Part shown: piece by piece, positions 42,367 to 50,769 of the stretch
How the letters are laid out: every line of letters starts with the position of its first letter
Numbering within the stretch: the stretch's first letter is position 1
Assembly: GCF_014164775.1 (NCBI RefSeq)
Contig: NZ_JACJGB010000005.1
Span: 186,001 to 250,000, forward strand
DNA length: 64,000 nt
From: Tessaracoccus sp. MC1679
Lineage (GTDB): Bacteria > Actinomycetota > Actinomycetes > Propionibacteriales > Propionibacteriaceae
Direction: 5' to 3'
The notes under the pieces: generated by a model
The model's input: only the letters and a program-made list of their open reading frames with translations
Databases searched by the model: none
Told to the model about the DNA's origin: nothing
Made by a program: the position numbers and the translations under genes

Positions 42367-43887
42367 ATGTCTCGACCCGGATTTGTCCTCGAGGTGGACG
42401 ACCAGACCCCGCCGCTGCTCACCATGGCCGGCTCTGATCTGCGCCTGGAGCGCCTGGGGCTGGGCACCAGGGTGATCTACCCCGCCGACGCCGCGCCCTC
42501 CACGGACTCGGTGGCGCTGGTGGATTCGGCCCTGGCCGCTCCGCTCGGCGCCGACCCGCTGGCCTCGCAGCTCAAGCCTGACACCCGCCTGACCATCGTC
42601 GTGGTGGACTCCGACAGCCCGCTGCCCCGCCCCGAGTTCGAGGTCCGCCGCACCCTCGTCGAGCGCGTCCTCGAGACGGCCGCCCGGGTGGGGGTCGACG
42701 ACGTGGAGCTGGTGATCGCCACGGGCCTCAAGCAGAAGTGGAATGCGGCCGCCGTCACCGAGGTGCTGGGCGACCGCGTGGCCACCTCCTTCCTGCCGGA
42801 CGGGCTGGTCAGCAGCCACGACGTCACCTCGCCGGACCTGGTGCACCTCGGCGACGTGGACGGGGTCCCGGTGAAGTTCAATCGCCGGGTCGCCTCCTCG
42901 GACCTCGTGGTGCTGGTCTCAGCCCGGGCGGACTCGGGGGAGCGGTGCCCGTTCGTCTCTGGTCTGGTGGACGTGGAGACGATCAACCGGCTCGCAGGGG
43001 CGCAGAGCGAGGATCGGTACTGCGCCGGCGTCGAGTCGCTGGTGCACGGGAAGATCCGCACCTTCGCCGTGGTCGCGGTGCTCGGGCAGCCCCTGCTGGG
43101 CCGGTCACTGCGCTTCGCCTCCCGCCGCGAATGGGAATGGAACCTGGCCGACAAGCTGTCGCTGGCCAGCGCCCGCCAGATCGTCGCGGCCCTGCCGCGA
43201 CAGGGCGCCCAACTGCTACACGGCAACCCGCGAGCCGATTACGCCATCGTCGACGTCCTCAGCGGTGACTACCAGCGCGTGATGGCGGACTCACGCCTGG
43301 TGTGGAAGGCGGCCAACGCTGTCGAGGTGAAGGGGCAGGCGGATGTCCTGGTCACATCGGTCTGGGGCGCCTCCTTCGATGAGGGCGACCCGGTGGGTTC
43401 CCCGCTCGGCGCGGCGCACCACGCCCTGGTGACCCGGGCGGGAACCCACCTGGGCACCCCCTACGCCCGCGAGGGAGGGGCGCTGATCGCGTTCCATCCG
43501 CTGCGGAGGCGGTTCTCGAACCGGCGCCAGTCCGCGGCCGCCGACTTCTTCGCGACGGTGCTGCCGCAGACCACGGACCCGGCCGAGATCGCCGCCACCT
43601 ACGAGGCGCGCGCCATCGACGACGAGTGGTACCTGGACCTGTACCGCAAGCAGTTCGCCGAGCACCCGCTGCACGTGTTCCACCGCTGGTACGCTACCGC
43701 CCGGGCGGCTGAGCGGTTCTCCGACGTGATCTGGGTGGGCGGGGACCGGCGCAGCGCCGCGATCCTCGGGCACCGCAGCGCGACCACCTACGCTGACGCC
43801 CTCGAGATCGCGTCGAACACCGTGGGACGCGCCCCTTCCATCACGGTGCTGCGCAGTCCCGGGCTCGCGCTGGGCGATGTGCGATGA
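42367..43887 (+). CDS. Lactate racemase (LarA/DUF2088)-like protein
   Basis: A 506-residue protein with the LarA-like pattern RLTIVVVDSDSPLPRPEFEVRRTLVERVLETAARVGVDDVELVIATGLKQKWNAAAVTEVLG, then a C-terminal half of mixed alpha/beta. LarA itself binds a nickel-pincer cofactor. I cannot confirm the cofactor lysine or His ligands here, and no larB/C/E genes are in the window, so the activity may differ. GGAAAGGA precedes the ATG. It overlaps the next acyltransferase-like gene (ATGA) and follows the reductase/HAD fusion by 16 bp, so a shared lipid or hydroxy-acid pathway is likely. Confidence 0.7.
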   Translation: MSRPGFVLEVDDQTPPLLTMAGSDLRLERLGLGTRVIYPADAAPSTDSVALVDSALAAPLGADPLASQLKPDTRLTIVVVDSDSPLPRPEFEVRRTLVERVLETAARVGVDDVELVIATGLKQKWNAAAVTEVLGDRVATSFLPDGLVSSHDVTSPDLVHLGDVDGVPVKFNRRVASSDLVVLVSARADSGERCPFVSGLVDVETINRLAGAQSEDRYCAGVESLVHGKIRTFAVVAVLGQPLLGRSLRFASRREWEWNLADKLSLASARQIVAALPRQGAQLLHGNPRADYAIVDVLSGDYQRVMADSRLVWKAANAVEVKGQADVLVTSVWGASFDEGDPVGSPLGAAHHALVTRAGTHLGTPYAREGGALIAFHPLRRRFSNRRQSAAADFFATVLPQTTDPAEIAATYEARAIDDEWYLDLYRKQFAEHPLHVFHRWYATARAAERFSDVIWVGGDRRSAAILGHRSATTYADALEIASNTVGRAPSITVLRSPGLALGDVR

Positions 43888-44675
43888 GCCGCCTGCTCCC
43901 GTCCTGGGCGCAGAGCGGGCGCGGACGCCAGCGGCCCAAGCTGACCTGGCCCCGTGACCTGAGGCAGATCGCGTCCGGGATGCTGCACACCGGCACACCC
44001 GCGGGCGCGCCCCCGCGGCCCCCCGTGGCCCGCGACAGGCTCAGCCTCCGCGCCGCCCTGTCTGGGCGACACCTGATGCTGAGGCTGCTGAACCTTCGCC
44101 TCGACATCGAGCTGGTCTCAGCCGACAGCGTCGCCGGCCTTCAGCCGCCAGTCGTGTTCGCCGCCAACGAGCAGGGTGCGATGGACTACCACCTGCTCCG
44201 CTTCGCCCTCCCGTCAAGGGTGCGGCCGACGATGATCGCCCCGTCTCGGGCGATCGCGGGCGGGCGCAACGTGGTGGTGTTCGCCGACGAGCCCGTCAAG
44301 CGCCGCCTTGTCGGCGAGTTCTCAACCGTCCCCGCGGCACTGGCCAACCAGCACAACGTGCCCATCGTGCCGGTCGGCATCGTCGGCACGTTCAAGCTTC
44401 AGGACATCCTGAAGCTGGCGCTCCGCAGCCGGCCGAAGGTCTCCATCCGCTTCGGCGCCCCCCTCTACACCCGGGGACGCTCCCTCGCCGAGGCCACGGC
44501 CGAGGTGCAGGCCCGCGTCGAGGAGCTCGTCCACGAGGGTGATCTGTCGTGGTGGACGGTGCAGCGCCGCCGCGGCGGAGCCAGCTCGGGCACCACCCTG
44601 TCCGCGCCGCGTTGGCGCAGGCTCTGGGACCAGGCCGCACCCAAGCCCGCCCCCGAGCACAGGATCTGGCGGTAG
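43884..44675 (+). CDS. PlsC-like acyltransferase homologue with Glu replacing the catalytic His
   Basis: A 263-residue protein that aligns in pattern with lysophosphatidate acyltransferases: PPVVFAANEQGAMDYHLL takes the place of the NHxxxxD motif, VVVFADEPVKRRLVGEF that of the FPEGTRS block, and LANQHNVPIVPVGIVGTFKL the VPIVPVxIxGT block. The HX4D box is EX4D here (Glu96, Asp101), and the EGTR arginine region is altered. Either the chemistry differs or it is a lipid-binding, non-catalytic member. It is coupled by ATGA to the LarA-like gene. Confidence 0.7.
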   Translation: MSRLLPSWAQSGRGRQRPKLTWPRDLRQIASGMLHTGTPAGAPPRPPVARDRLSLRAALSGRHLMLRLLNLRLDIELVSADSVAGLQPPVVFAANEQGAMDYHLLRFALPSRVRPTMIAPSRAIAGGRNVVVFADEPVKRRLVGEFSTVPAALANQHNVPIVPVGIVGTFKLQDILKLALRSRPKVSIRFGAPLYTRGRSLAEATAEVQARVEELVHEGDLSWWTVQRRRGGASSGTTLSAPRWRRLWDQAAPKPAPEHRIWR

Positions 44676-44683
44676 CGCGGGGA

Positions 44684-45625
44684 ATGGACGTCTATGTGGA
44701 GCCGCACCTCGCGTGGCGACTCCTCGGCCCGGACGACGCTGCCGATCTCGATCACTTCCGCAGCCAGCTCGACGCCTTGGAAGATTCGGTGCTGTCCGGC
44801 GTGGCGGCATCGATCACGCAGCGCAACCTGCAGGTGGCGCACGCCGTCGGCGGCTACGACGCCTACCAGTCCCTCTCGGCCTACGCGGTGGCCTACATCG
44901 CCGAGACGGACCCGCTGCGCATGTACCTCATGGGCGGAGTTCACCCCACCCACCGGCACCTGCACATCGGCACCGCGCTGCTGCACTGGCAGGTCACTCA
45001 CGCCGCCGCGTGGCGGGACGAGTTCCGGCCCGGTCAGCCGCTGTGGCTGGGCTGCTACGCGGAACTCGGGCGCCCCGGCCTCGAGCGCGTGGCCCACAGC
45101 CTCGGCTTCACGATCGAGCGCTACTACTACGATCTCCACCGCGACCTCACCCGGCCCGTCGCGTCACCGGCACTCGAGGACGTGCAGCTGGAGGCCTTCA
45201 CCCCCATGCACTCCGAAGGGGTACGGCAGTTGCACAACCTGTGCTTCAACGGCATGGGCCATGAGGTCACCACGGACGTGTGGGCGGCGCGTCTCCACGA
45301 TCCGGACTTCCGCCCGGACTGGTCGTTCCTGGCCAGCGTCGATGGCCAGGTGGTGGGGTACGCCATGAGCGGCGTGGCGGACACCGACGACGATGGGGCC
45401 CCTGTGGGCTGGATCGAGCGTTTCGGGGTCCACCCGGAGCACCGCGGCCACAAGATCTCCCTGGCCCTGATGGGTCGCTGCCTGCAGGCGATGCGGGAAG
45501 CCGGCTGCCACGAGGCCGGCATCGGCATCGACACCCCGGACGGGGTGGGCGTGCAGCGGCTCTCCGCGGAGCTCAGCTGGACGACACGCGACGCGGTGGC
45601 ACTCCTCACGAAGGTGGTTCCCTGA
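44684..45625 (+). CDS. Double GNAT-domain acetyltransferase
   Basis: A 313-residue protein with two GNAT-type halves. The second half is clear: VQLEAFTPMHSEGVRQLHNLCFNGMG, then WIERFGVHPEHRGHKISLALMGRCLQAMREAGCHEAGIGIDTPDGVGVQRLSAELSW, where the R/HxxG/H loop (PEHRGHKI) binds the CoA pyrophosphate. The first half keeps VHPTHRHLHIGTALL, a similar loop. The layout recalls mycothiol synthase, but the substrate cannot be assigned. ATG 44684 starts 8 bp after the previous gene; the frame is open upstream without similarity. Confidence 0.75.
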   Translation: MDVYVEPHLAWRLLGPDDAADLDHFRSQLDALEDSVLSGVAASITQRNLQVAHAVGGYDAYQSLSAYAVAYIAETDPLRMYLMGGVHPTHRHLHIGTALLHWQVTHAAAWRDEFRPGQPLWLGCYAELGRPGLERVAHSLGFTIERYYYDLHRDLTRPVASPALEDVQLEAFTPMHSEGVRQLHNLCFNGMGHEVTTDVWAARLHDPDFRPDWSFLASVDGQVVGYAMSGVADTDDDGAPVGWIERFGVHPEHRGHKISLALMGRCLQAMREAGCHEAGIGIDTPDGVGVQRLSAELSWTTRDAVALLTKVVP

Positions 45626-45633
45626 GCCCGCGA

Positions 45634-45639
45634 TAGGCT
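45634..45639 (+). promoter_or_regulatory. -10 box of the yebC-ruvCAB operon
   Basis: TAGGCT lies 43 bp before the yebC ATG and just after the GNAT stop. Confidence 0.4.
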
Positions 45640-45682
45640 GTCGGCCAGTACAGACCACGGAGCGCAAGAAGGTGGGACAAGG

Positions 45683-46456
45683 ATGAGCGGCCATTCCAAG
45701 TGGGCGACGACCAAGCACAAGAAGGCGGTCATTGACGCCAAGCGGGGCAAGCTGTTCGCCAAGCTGATCAAGAACATCGAGGTCGCGGCCCGGCTGGGCG
45801 GCGGTGACCTCGCCGGTAACCCCACCCTCTACGACGCGGTCCAGAAGGCCAAGAAGTCGTCGGTGCCCAACGACAACATCGACCGCGCCGTCAAGCGCGG
45901 CTCCGGCGCCGAGTCCGGCGGTGCGGACTACGAGACCATCATGTACGAGGCCTACGGCCCGGCAGGCGTGGCGATCCTCATCGAATGCCTCACCGACAAC
46001 CGCAACCGCTCGGCCTCGGACGTCCGCGTGGCGGTCACCCGCAACGGCGGCACCATGGCAGACGTCGGCTCGGTCCAGCGCCTGTTCGCCCGGAAGGGCG
46101 TGGTGACCGTTCCCAAGCAGCAGGGCGGAAGGGACATCTCGGAGGACGACCTGCTCGAGGCGGCACTGGAGGCCGGAGTCGAGGAGGTCGACGACGACGG
46201 CGACGTGTGGGAGGCGGTCTGCGACCCCAACGACACCGTCGAGGTCCGCAAGGCCATCGAGGCGGCGGGGCTGGACTACGACTCCTCCGAGGTGCAGTTC
46301 GTGCCGTCCTTCGACCAGGAGGTCGACTCCCTCGACGTGGCGCAGAAGGTGTTCCGCATCATGGACGCCCTCGACGACTCCGACGACGTGCAGAACGTCT
46401 TCACCAACCTCGACGTGACCCCCGAGGTCGCCGAGGCCCTCGAGGCCGAGGACTGA
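45683..46456 (+). CDS. yebC: YebC/PmpR-family protein (TACO1-like)
   Basis: A 257-residue protein with the family start [42 protein letters not shown] and [54 protein letters not shown]. Members have been described as DNA-binding regulators and, more recently, as ribosome-associated factors that relieve stalling at proline runs. It sits directly upstream of ruvC, a common arrangement. Confidence 0.95.
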   Translation: MSGHSKWATTKHKKAVIDAKRGKLFAKLIKNIEVAARLGGGDLAGNPTLYDAVQKAKKSSVPNDNIDRAVKRGSGAESGGADYETIMYEAYGPAGVAILIECLTDNRNRSASDVRVAVTRNGGTMADVGSVQRLFARKGVVTVPKQQGGRDISEDDLLEAALEAGVEEVDDDGDVWEAVCDPNDTVEVRKAIEAAGLDYDSSEVQFVPSFDQEVDSLDVAQKVFRIMDALDDSDDVQNVFTNLDVTPEVAEALEAED

Positions 46457-46466
46457 TCCGCCGGGC

Positions 46467-46988
46467 ATGCGCATCATCGGCATCGACCCCGGCCTCACCC
46501 GCTGCGGCATAGGGATCGTCGACGGCACAGTCGGGAAACCGCCGCGGCTGGTGGCCGTGGGGGTGGTGCGCACTCCTGTCGGGCTGGACATCGCGCAGCG
46601 CCTGCTGGCGCTCGAGGCAGGCCTGGCGGGCTGGTTCGACGACTACGCGCCGGAGGCGGTGGCCATCGAGCGCGTCTTCTCCCAGCACAACGTCAACTCC
46701 GCCATGGATACGGCGCAGGCCGCCGGTGTCGCGGCGCTCAACGGCGCCCGGCGCGGCCTCCCCGTAACCTTCCACACGCCCTCGGAGGTGAAGGCCGCCG
46801 TCACCGGCTCCGGCTCCGCCGACAAGGCGCAGGTGGCCCTCATGATCACCCGCATCCTGAGGCTCACCGAGCCGCCCAGGCCGGCCGACGCAGCGGATGC
46901 CCTGGCGGTGGCGGTGTGCCACGCCTGGCGCGGGGGCGCCACCAACCGTTACGCCGCGGCAGTCGCGGCAGCCAAGGGGACCCGATGA
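46467..46988 (+). CDS. ruvC: Holliday junction endodeoxyribonuclease RuvC
   Basis: The 173-residue resolvase cuts four-way junctions symmetrically after RuvAB migration. Acidic residues are in place: [13 protein letters not shown] (first Asp), [16 protein letters not shown] (Glu), and [16 protein letters not shown] (final Asp pair). ATG 46467 lies 10 bp after yebC. The stop overlaps the ruvA ATG. Confidence 0.97.
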   Translation: MRIIGIDPGLTRCGIGIVDGTVGKPPRLVAVGVVRTPVGLDIAQRLLALEAGLAGWFDDYAPEAVAIERVFSQHNVNSAMDTAQAAGVAALNGARRGLPVTFHTPSEVKAAVTGSGSADKAQVALMITRILRLTEPPRPADAADALAVAVCHAWRGGATNRYAAAVAAAKGTR

Positions 46989-47593
46989 TCGCCCTCCTCA
47001 CCGGCACCGTCCTGTCGGCCGGCGCCACCTTCGGCGTCCTCGACGTCGGCGGCGTCGGCTACCGGGTGCTCACCACCCCTCAGACCGCCGCCGGGCTCCG
47101 CGTGGGGGAGCGCGCCACCCTGCACACCACTCTCGTGGTGCGGGAAGACTCGATGACGCTGTTCGCCTTCGGCGAGGAGGGGGAGCGGCAGGCCTTCGAG
47201 CTGGCCCAGACGGCCACCGGGGTCGGTCCGAAGCTGGCCCTGGCCATCGTGTCGGTGCTCACCCCGGGCGAGCTCCGGCGCGCGGTGCTGACGGAGGACC
47301 TCAAGCGCCTGTGCGCGGTGCCCGGCATCGGGCTCAAGGGCGCGCAGAAACTGGTCATCGAGCTGAAGGACAGGGTGATGGTCCTGGCGGACACGCCCGC
47401 CGGCGACGCCTCCGGCCCGGCGGACACAGACGCGTGGCGCGCGCAGGTCAGCGAGGGCCTCCAGGGCCTCGGATGGTCGTCGCGGGACGCCGAGGCGGCT
47501 TGTGACAACGTCGCCCACCTCGTCGAGTCAGATCCCGGGATCGGGGTGGCGAAGCTGTTGCGCGCCGCCCTCAACTCGCTGGCGAGGCGGTGA
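46985..47593 (+). CDS. ruvA: Holliday junction DNA helicase subunit RuvA
   Basis: A 202-residue junction-binding tetramer subunit. It has the OB-fold start [30 protein letters not shown], helix-hairpin-helix motifs ([30 protein letters not shown]) and a C-terminal RuvB-contact helix domain ([17 protein letters not shown]). ATGA overlap with ruvC, GTGA overlap with ruvB. Confidence 0.97.
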   Translation: MIALLTGTVLSAGATFGVLDVGGVGYRVLTTPQTAAGLRVGERATLHTTLVVREDSMTLFAFGEEGERQAFELAQTATGVGPKLALAIVSVLTPGELRRAVLTEDLKRLCAVPGIGLKGAQKLVIELKDRVMVLADTPAGDASGPADTDAWRAQVSEGLQGLGWSSRDAEAACDNVAHLVESDPGIGVAKLLRAALNSLARR

Positions 47594-48612
47594 TGGACCA
47601 CACGGAGGTGGACCCGACGGCAGACTTCGAGGACCGCGACTACGAGGCGGCCCTGCGCCCCAAGCGGCTGGCGGAGTTCGAAGGCCAACCGCGGGTGCGG
47701 GAGCAGCTGGCGCTGGTCCTGGACGCCGCGCGCCACCGCGGCAGCGCCCCGGACCACGTCCTGCTGTCCGGCCCCCCCGGCCTGGGGAAGACCACCCTGG
47801 CCATGATCATCGCGGCCGAGCTCGGTACCGGGCTGCGGATCTCCTCAGGCCCAGCCATCCAGCACGCGGGCGACCTCGCCGCGATCCTGTCCGGTCTGGA
47901 CGAGGGTGAGGTGCTCTTTCTCGACGAGATCCACCGGCTGTCCCGCCCCGCCGAGGAACTGCTGTACCTGGCCATGGAGGACTTCCGCGTGGACGTGATC
48001 GTCGGCAAAGGGCCCGGCGCCACGGCCATCCCCATCGAGCTGCCGCCGTTCACCCTCGTGGGAGCCACCACCCGTGCGGGGCTCCTTCCCGGGCCTCTCC
48101 GGGATCGGTTCGGGTTCACCGCGCAGCTGGACTTCTACGCCTCAGAAGACCTGGAGGGAATCGTCGCGGGCTCGGCAGGGAAGCTCGGGGTGCGGATCGA
48201 CGACGCCGCGCGCCGGGAGATCGCGACCCGCTCCCGCGGCACGCCGCGGATCTCCAACCGTCTGCTGAGGCGGGTGCGGGACTTCGCGCAGGTCAAGGGT
48301 CACCCGGACGTGGACCGCTCCGTCGCGCGGGCTGCGCTGGAACTCTATGAGGTGGACGAGCGCGGCCTGGACCGGCTGGACCGCTCGGTCCTCGTGGCGT
48401 TGTGCCGCCTGTTCGACGGCGGCCCCGTCGGGCTCTCCACGCTGGCGCTCAGCGTGGGGGAGGAGATCGAGACCATCGCGGAGGTGGCCGAGCCGTTCCT
48501 CATCCGGGAAGGACTCATGGTGCGCACCCCCCGCGGCCGCGTCGCCACCCGGGCTGCCTACGCCCACCTCGGCATGTCGGTGCCCTCGGCCAACCCCGCC
48601 CTGTTCGACTAG
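47590..48612 (+). CDS. ruvB: Holliday junction DNA helicase ATPase RuvB
   Basis: The 340-residue AAA+ motor that drives branch migration. Walker [10 protein letters not shown], Walker [10 protein letters not shown], sensor 1 GATTRAG, arginine-finger region LRDRFGF, sensor 2 [15 protein letters not shown] and the C-terminal winged helix ([16 protein letters not shown]) are all present. Two starts compete: GTG 47590, which overlaps the ruvA stop, and ATG 47593 one codon later. The difference is one residue. Confidence 0.97.
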   Translation: MMDHTEVDPTADFEDRDYEAALRPKRLAEFEGQPRVREQLALVLDAARHRGSAPDHVLLSGPPGLGKTTLAMIIAAELGTGLRISSGPAIQHAGDLAAILSGLDEGEVLFLDEIHRLSRPAEELLYLAMEDFRVDVIVGKGPGATAIPIELPPFTLVGATTRAGLLPGPLRDRFGFTAQLDFYASEDLEGIVAGSAGKLGVRIDDAARREIATRSRGTPRISNRLLRRVRDFAQVKGHPDVDRSVARAALELYEVDERGLDRLDRSVLVALCRLFDGGPVGLSTLALSVGEEIETIAEVAEPFLIREGLMVRTPRGRVATRAAYAHLGMSVPSANPALFD

Positions 48613-48705
48613 CGGTCCTCTCCGTGAATTCACCAAGGTCAAGTAGTTCACCAAGGGTGTAGCAGTGGCCCATCGAGTGGGCACATATGCTTGTCAGCTT
48701 GAGTT

Positions 48706-48835
48706 GCGACCCTTCGAGACGGTCCACGCCGCTACCTGGGCGGCCTCCTCAGGGCCCTCCTCAGGGAGCGAAAGCTCGGTCCCTGAGGGTCCCGCGTCGC
48801 GAAGCGACCGTGGGAGTCTCGAAGGGTCGAAAACC
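48706..48835. repeat. Head-to-head family-B repeat pair after ruvB
   Basis: GCGACCCTTCGAGACGG ... CCTCCTCAGGGAGCG is followed closely by the inverted TCCCTGAGGGTCC ... GTCTCGAAGGGTCG. The preceding 90 bp contain a short direct repeat (TTCACCAAGG at two places) and no gene. A terminator-like fold for the ruv operon is possible. Confidence 0.7.
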
Positions 48836-48846
48836 CTCAGCTGACA

Positions 48847-49155
48847 GCAAGAGTGGGGGACGGCAGGGCGGCACTGCGCAGCGGTGCCCAACCCGACGGT
48901 CACCCAACCGGCATCCCGCCCAAGCGGACCCGACCCCGACGCCGCCCTGCTGGCCCGCACCGGGACAAGTCAACGCCACAGGGGGAACGAGTGCGGGGAG
49001 ACGGGAGACGACGCCCGGGCGGCCTCCACAACGCGACCACCGACCAGACCAGCACCCGGCAGCAAGACGTTTGACAACGGCCGCCCGGGCATCGACTCAC
49101 GGCTCCCCGCACCCGACAACGAGATTGGCGTGAAGGTGGTAGTCACGACCCTTCG
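48847..49155 (-). repeat. Copy 2 of the ~300-bp dispersed intergenic element, inverted
   Basis: The reverse complement of this stretch follows copy 1 (29083-29385) nearly end to end. It shares the CGTGACTA(C/T)CACCTTCACG end, the GCCCGGGCGGCCGTTGTC block, the CTCCCCGCACTCGTTCC(C/T)CC block and the GGCACCGCTGCGCAGTGCCG stretch near the far end. Differences are scattered substitutions and short indels. No consistent reading frame is shared by the copies. Confidence 0.75.
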
Positions 49156-49160
49156 AGACG

Positions 49161-49430
49161 GGCCACGCCGCTTCGCGGGCGGCCCTCCTCAGGGAGCGGT
49201 GGGGACGGGCCACGCCGCTTCGCGGGCGGCCCTCCTCAGGGAGCGGTGGGGACGGGCCACGCCGCTTCGCGGGCGGCCCTCCGCAGCTCAGGGAGCGGTG
49301 GGGACGGTCCACGCCGCTTCGCGGGCGGCCCTCCTCAGGGAGCGGTGGGGACGGGCCACGCCGCTTCGCGGGCGGCCCTCCTCAGGGAGCGGTGGGGACG
49401 GGCCACGCCGTGCCGCGGCCGCGGACCGGT
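49161..49430 (+). repeat. 47-bp tandem repeat of family-B units, five copies plus a truncated sixth
   Basis: Units begin at 49161, 49208, 49255, 49307, 49354 and 49401. Each contains GGCCACGCCGCTTCGCGGGC, then GGCCCTCCTCAGGGAGC and GGTGGGGACG. The third carries a 5-bp insertion (CCGCAGCTC), the fourth one substitution, and the sixth breaks off after about 10 bp. The array ends right at the promoter of the next gene. The 830-bp gap from ruvB to that gene is entirely repeat material. Confidence 0.85.
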
Positions 49431-49435
49431 AGCCT
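49430..49435 (+). promoter_or_regulatory. -10 box of the HAD-IIA gene, leaderless
   Basis: TAGCCT ends 7 nt before the ATG at 49443, with no Shine-Dalgarno sequence. The 47-bp tandem repeats end just upstream, so copy number could affect this promoter. Confidence 0.5.
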
Positions 49436-49442
49436 TTCCGCC

Positions 49443-50243
49443 ATGCGGACGCGTGCGGACATCAAGGCCTGGCTCACGGACATGGACGGCGTGCTGGTGC
49501 ACGACAACCGGGCGCTGCCGGGCGCGCAGGAGCTCATCGACCACTGGGTGTCATCGGGGACCCCATTCCTGGTACTCACCAACAACGCCACCTACACGCC
49601 GCGGGACCTCTCCGCGCGCCTCAGAGATTCGGGCCTCAACGTGCCGGAGGAGAGGATCTGGACCTCGGCCATGGCCACCGCCAAGTTCCTCGCCGAGCAG
49701 AAGCCCGGCGGGACCTGCTTCATGGTGGGGGAGGCGGGCCTGTCGACCGCCCTCCACGACGCGGGCATGGTCCTCTCGGACCGCGCCCCGGACTTCGTCG
49801 TCATCGGCGACACCCGCACCTACTCGTTCGAGGCCATCACTACCGCCATCCGGCTCATCGACGCCGGGGCGCGGTTCATCGCCACCAACCCCGACGCGAC
49901 GGGGCCGACGCCCTCGGGGGTGGTCCCCGCCACGGGCGCGGTGGCGGCGCTGATCACCAAGGCCACCGGCCGCGAGCCCTACGTGGTGGGCAAGCCCAAT
50001 CCGATGATGTTCCGCTCCGCGCTGAACAAGATCGGCGCCCACTCCGAGGAGACGGGCATGATCGGGGACCGGATGGACACTGATATCGTCGCGGGCATGG
50101 AGGCGGGCCTGCACACGGTGCTGGTGCTCACCGGCATCTCCACCACCTCCTCGATGACACAGTTCCCCTACCGCCCGGTGGAGATCCTCGACGGCGTCCA
50201 CCAGATGCTGGCCGGGGCCACGCCGGCCGACGATGGGGCCTGA
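49443..50243 (+). CDS. HAD-IIA (NagD-type) phosphatase
   Basis: A 266-residue HAD-superfamily phosphatase. Motif I is WLTDMDGVLVHDN with the nucleophile Asp. Motif II is FLVLTNNATYTPRDL. Lys and the motif III region are in YVVGKPNPMMF, and motif IV in MIGDRMDTDIVAGMEAGLHTVLVLTG. A C2a-type cap lies between motifs II and III. Substrates of this class include nucleotides, sugar phosphates and 4-nitrophenyl phosphate; the physiological one is not evident. ATG 49443 agrees with the family start and the leaderless promoter. Confidence 0.88.
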   Translation: MRTRADIKAWLTDMDGVLVHDNRALPGAQELIDHWVSSGTPFLVLTNNATYTPRDLSARLRDSGLNVPEERIWTSAMATAKFLAEQKPGGTCFMVGEAGLSTALHDAGMVLSDRAPDFVVIGDTRTYSFEAITTAIRLIDAGARFIATNPDATGPTPSGVVPATGAVAALITKATGREPYVVGKPNPMMFRSALNKIGAHSEETGMIGDRMDTDIVAGMEAGLHTVLVLTGISTTSSMTQFPYRPVEILDGVHQMLAGATPADDGA

Positions 50244-50259
50244 CGCGCCTCGGCGCGGT

Positions 50260-50283
50260 TATCCTTGCAGGCACCGCTATCCT
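50260..50283 (+). promoter_or_regulatory. Two tandem -10 boxes upstream of yajC-secDF
   Basis: TATCCT occurs at 50260-50265 and again at 50278-50283, the second 37 bp before the yajC ATG. Two start points are possible. Confidence 0.4.
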
Positions 50284-50320
50284 GATCGATGGCTTACCCA
50301 CGTACGGAGTGAAACGAACT

Positions 50321-50767
50321 ATGGACCCCCTTATCCCCATGATGATCGCGCTGTTCGCGGTCATGTACTTCCTCATGATCCGCCCGCAGCAGAAGCGCGC
50401 CAAGCAGCACCAGGAGATGCAGTCAGGGCTCAGCGTCGGTGACCGCGTCCTCCTCACCTCGGGCATGTTCGGCACCGTCTCATATATCGGCGAGCGGCAG
50501 CTGATCGTCGAGCTCGCCCCCGGGGTCGAGGTCACGGTGCTGAAGGGCAACGTGGCGCGCAAGGTCCTGCCTGAGGACGAAGAGTTCGAATTCACCGATG
50601 AGGCCGCCGAGGGCGACGACGTCATCGGCGACGACGCGGACCTCACCCCGGCCCTGGCCGAGACGCCCTCCGACGACGCGGCCACCCCCGTCGACAACGG
50701 TGCTTCAGCCGATGACACGTTCTTCCAGGATCGCACCGCGGAGCCGCGTGCGGAGGACACCAAGTAA
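50321..50767 (+). CDS. yajC: Preprotein translocase accessory subunit YajC
   Basis: A 148-residue single-pass membrane protein: MDPLIPMMIALFAVMYFLMIRPQQKRAKQHQEM, then the small cytoplasmic beta domain LSVGDRVLLTSGMFGTVSYIGERQLIVELAPGVEVTVLKGNVARKV. The C-terminal ~60 residues form an acidic tail (DEEFEFTDEAAEGDDVIGDDAD...). ATG 50321 is preferred over GTG 50309, as GGAG at 50305-50308 fits it and the product then starts at the membrane helix. It forms an operon with secD and secF. Confidence 0.93.
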   Translation: MDPLIPMMIALFAVMYFLMIRPQQKRAKQHQEMQSGLSVGDRVLLTSGMFGTVSYIGERQLIVELAPGVEVTVLKGNVARKVLPEDEEFEFTDEAAEGDDVIGDDADLTPALAETPSDDAATPVDNGASADDTFFQDRTAEPRAEDTK

Positions 50768-50769
50768 CG

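Noticed and set aside
49161-49430. CRISPR array
   Set aside because: Units are contiguous 47-bp tandem repeats without unique spacers, and there are no cas genes in the window.
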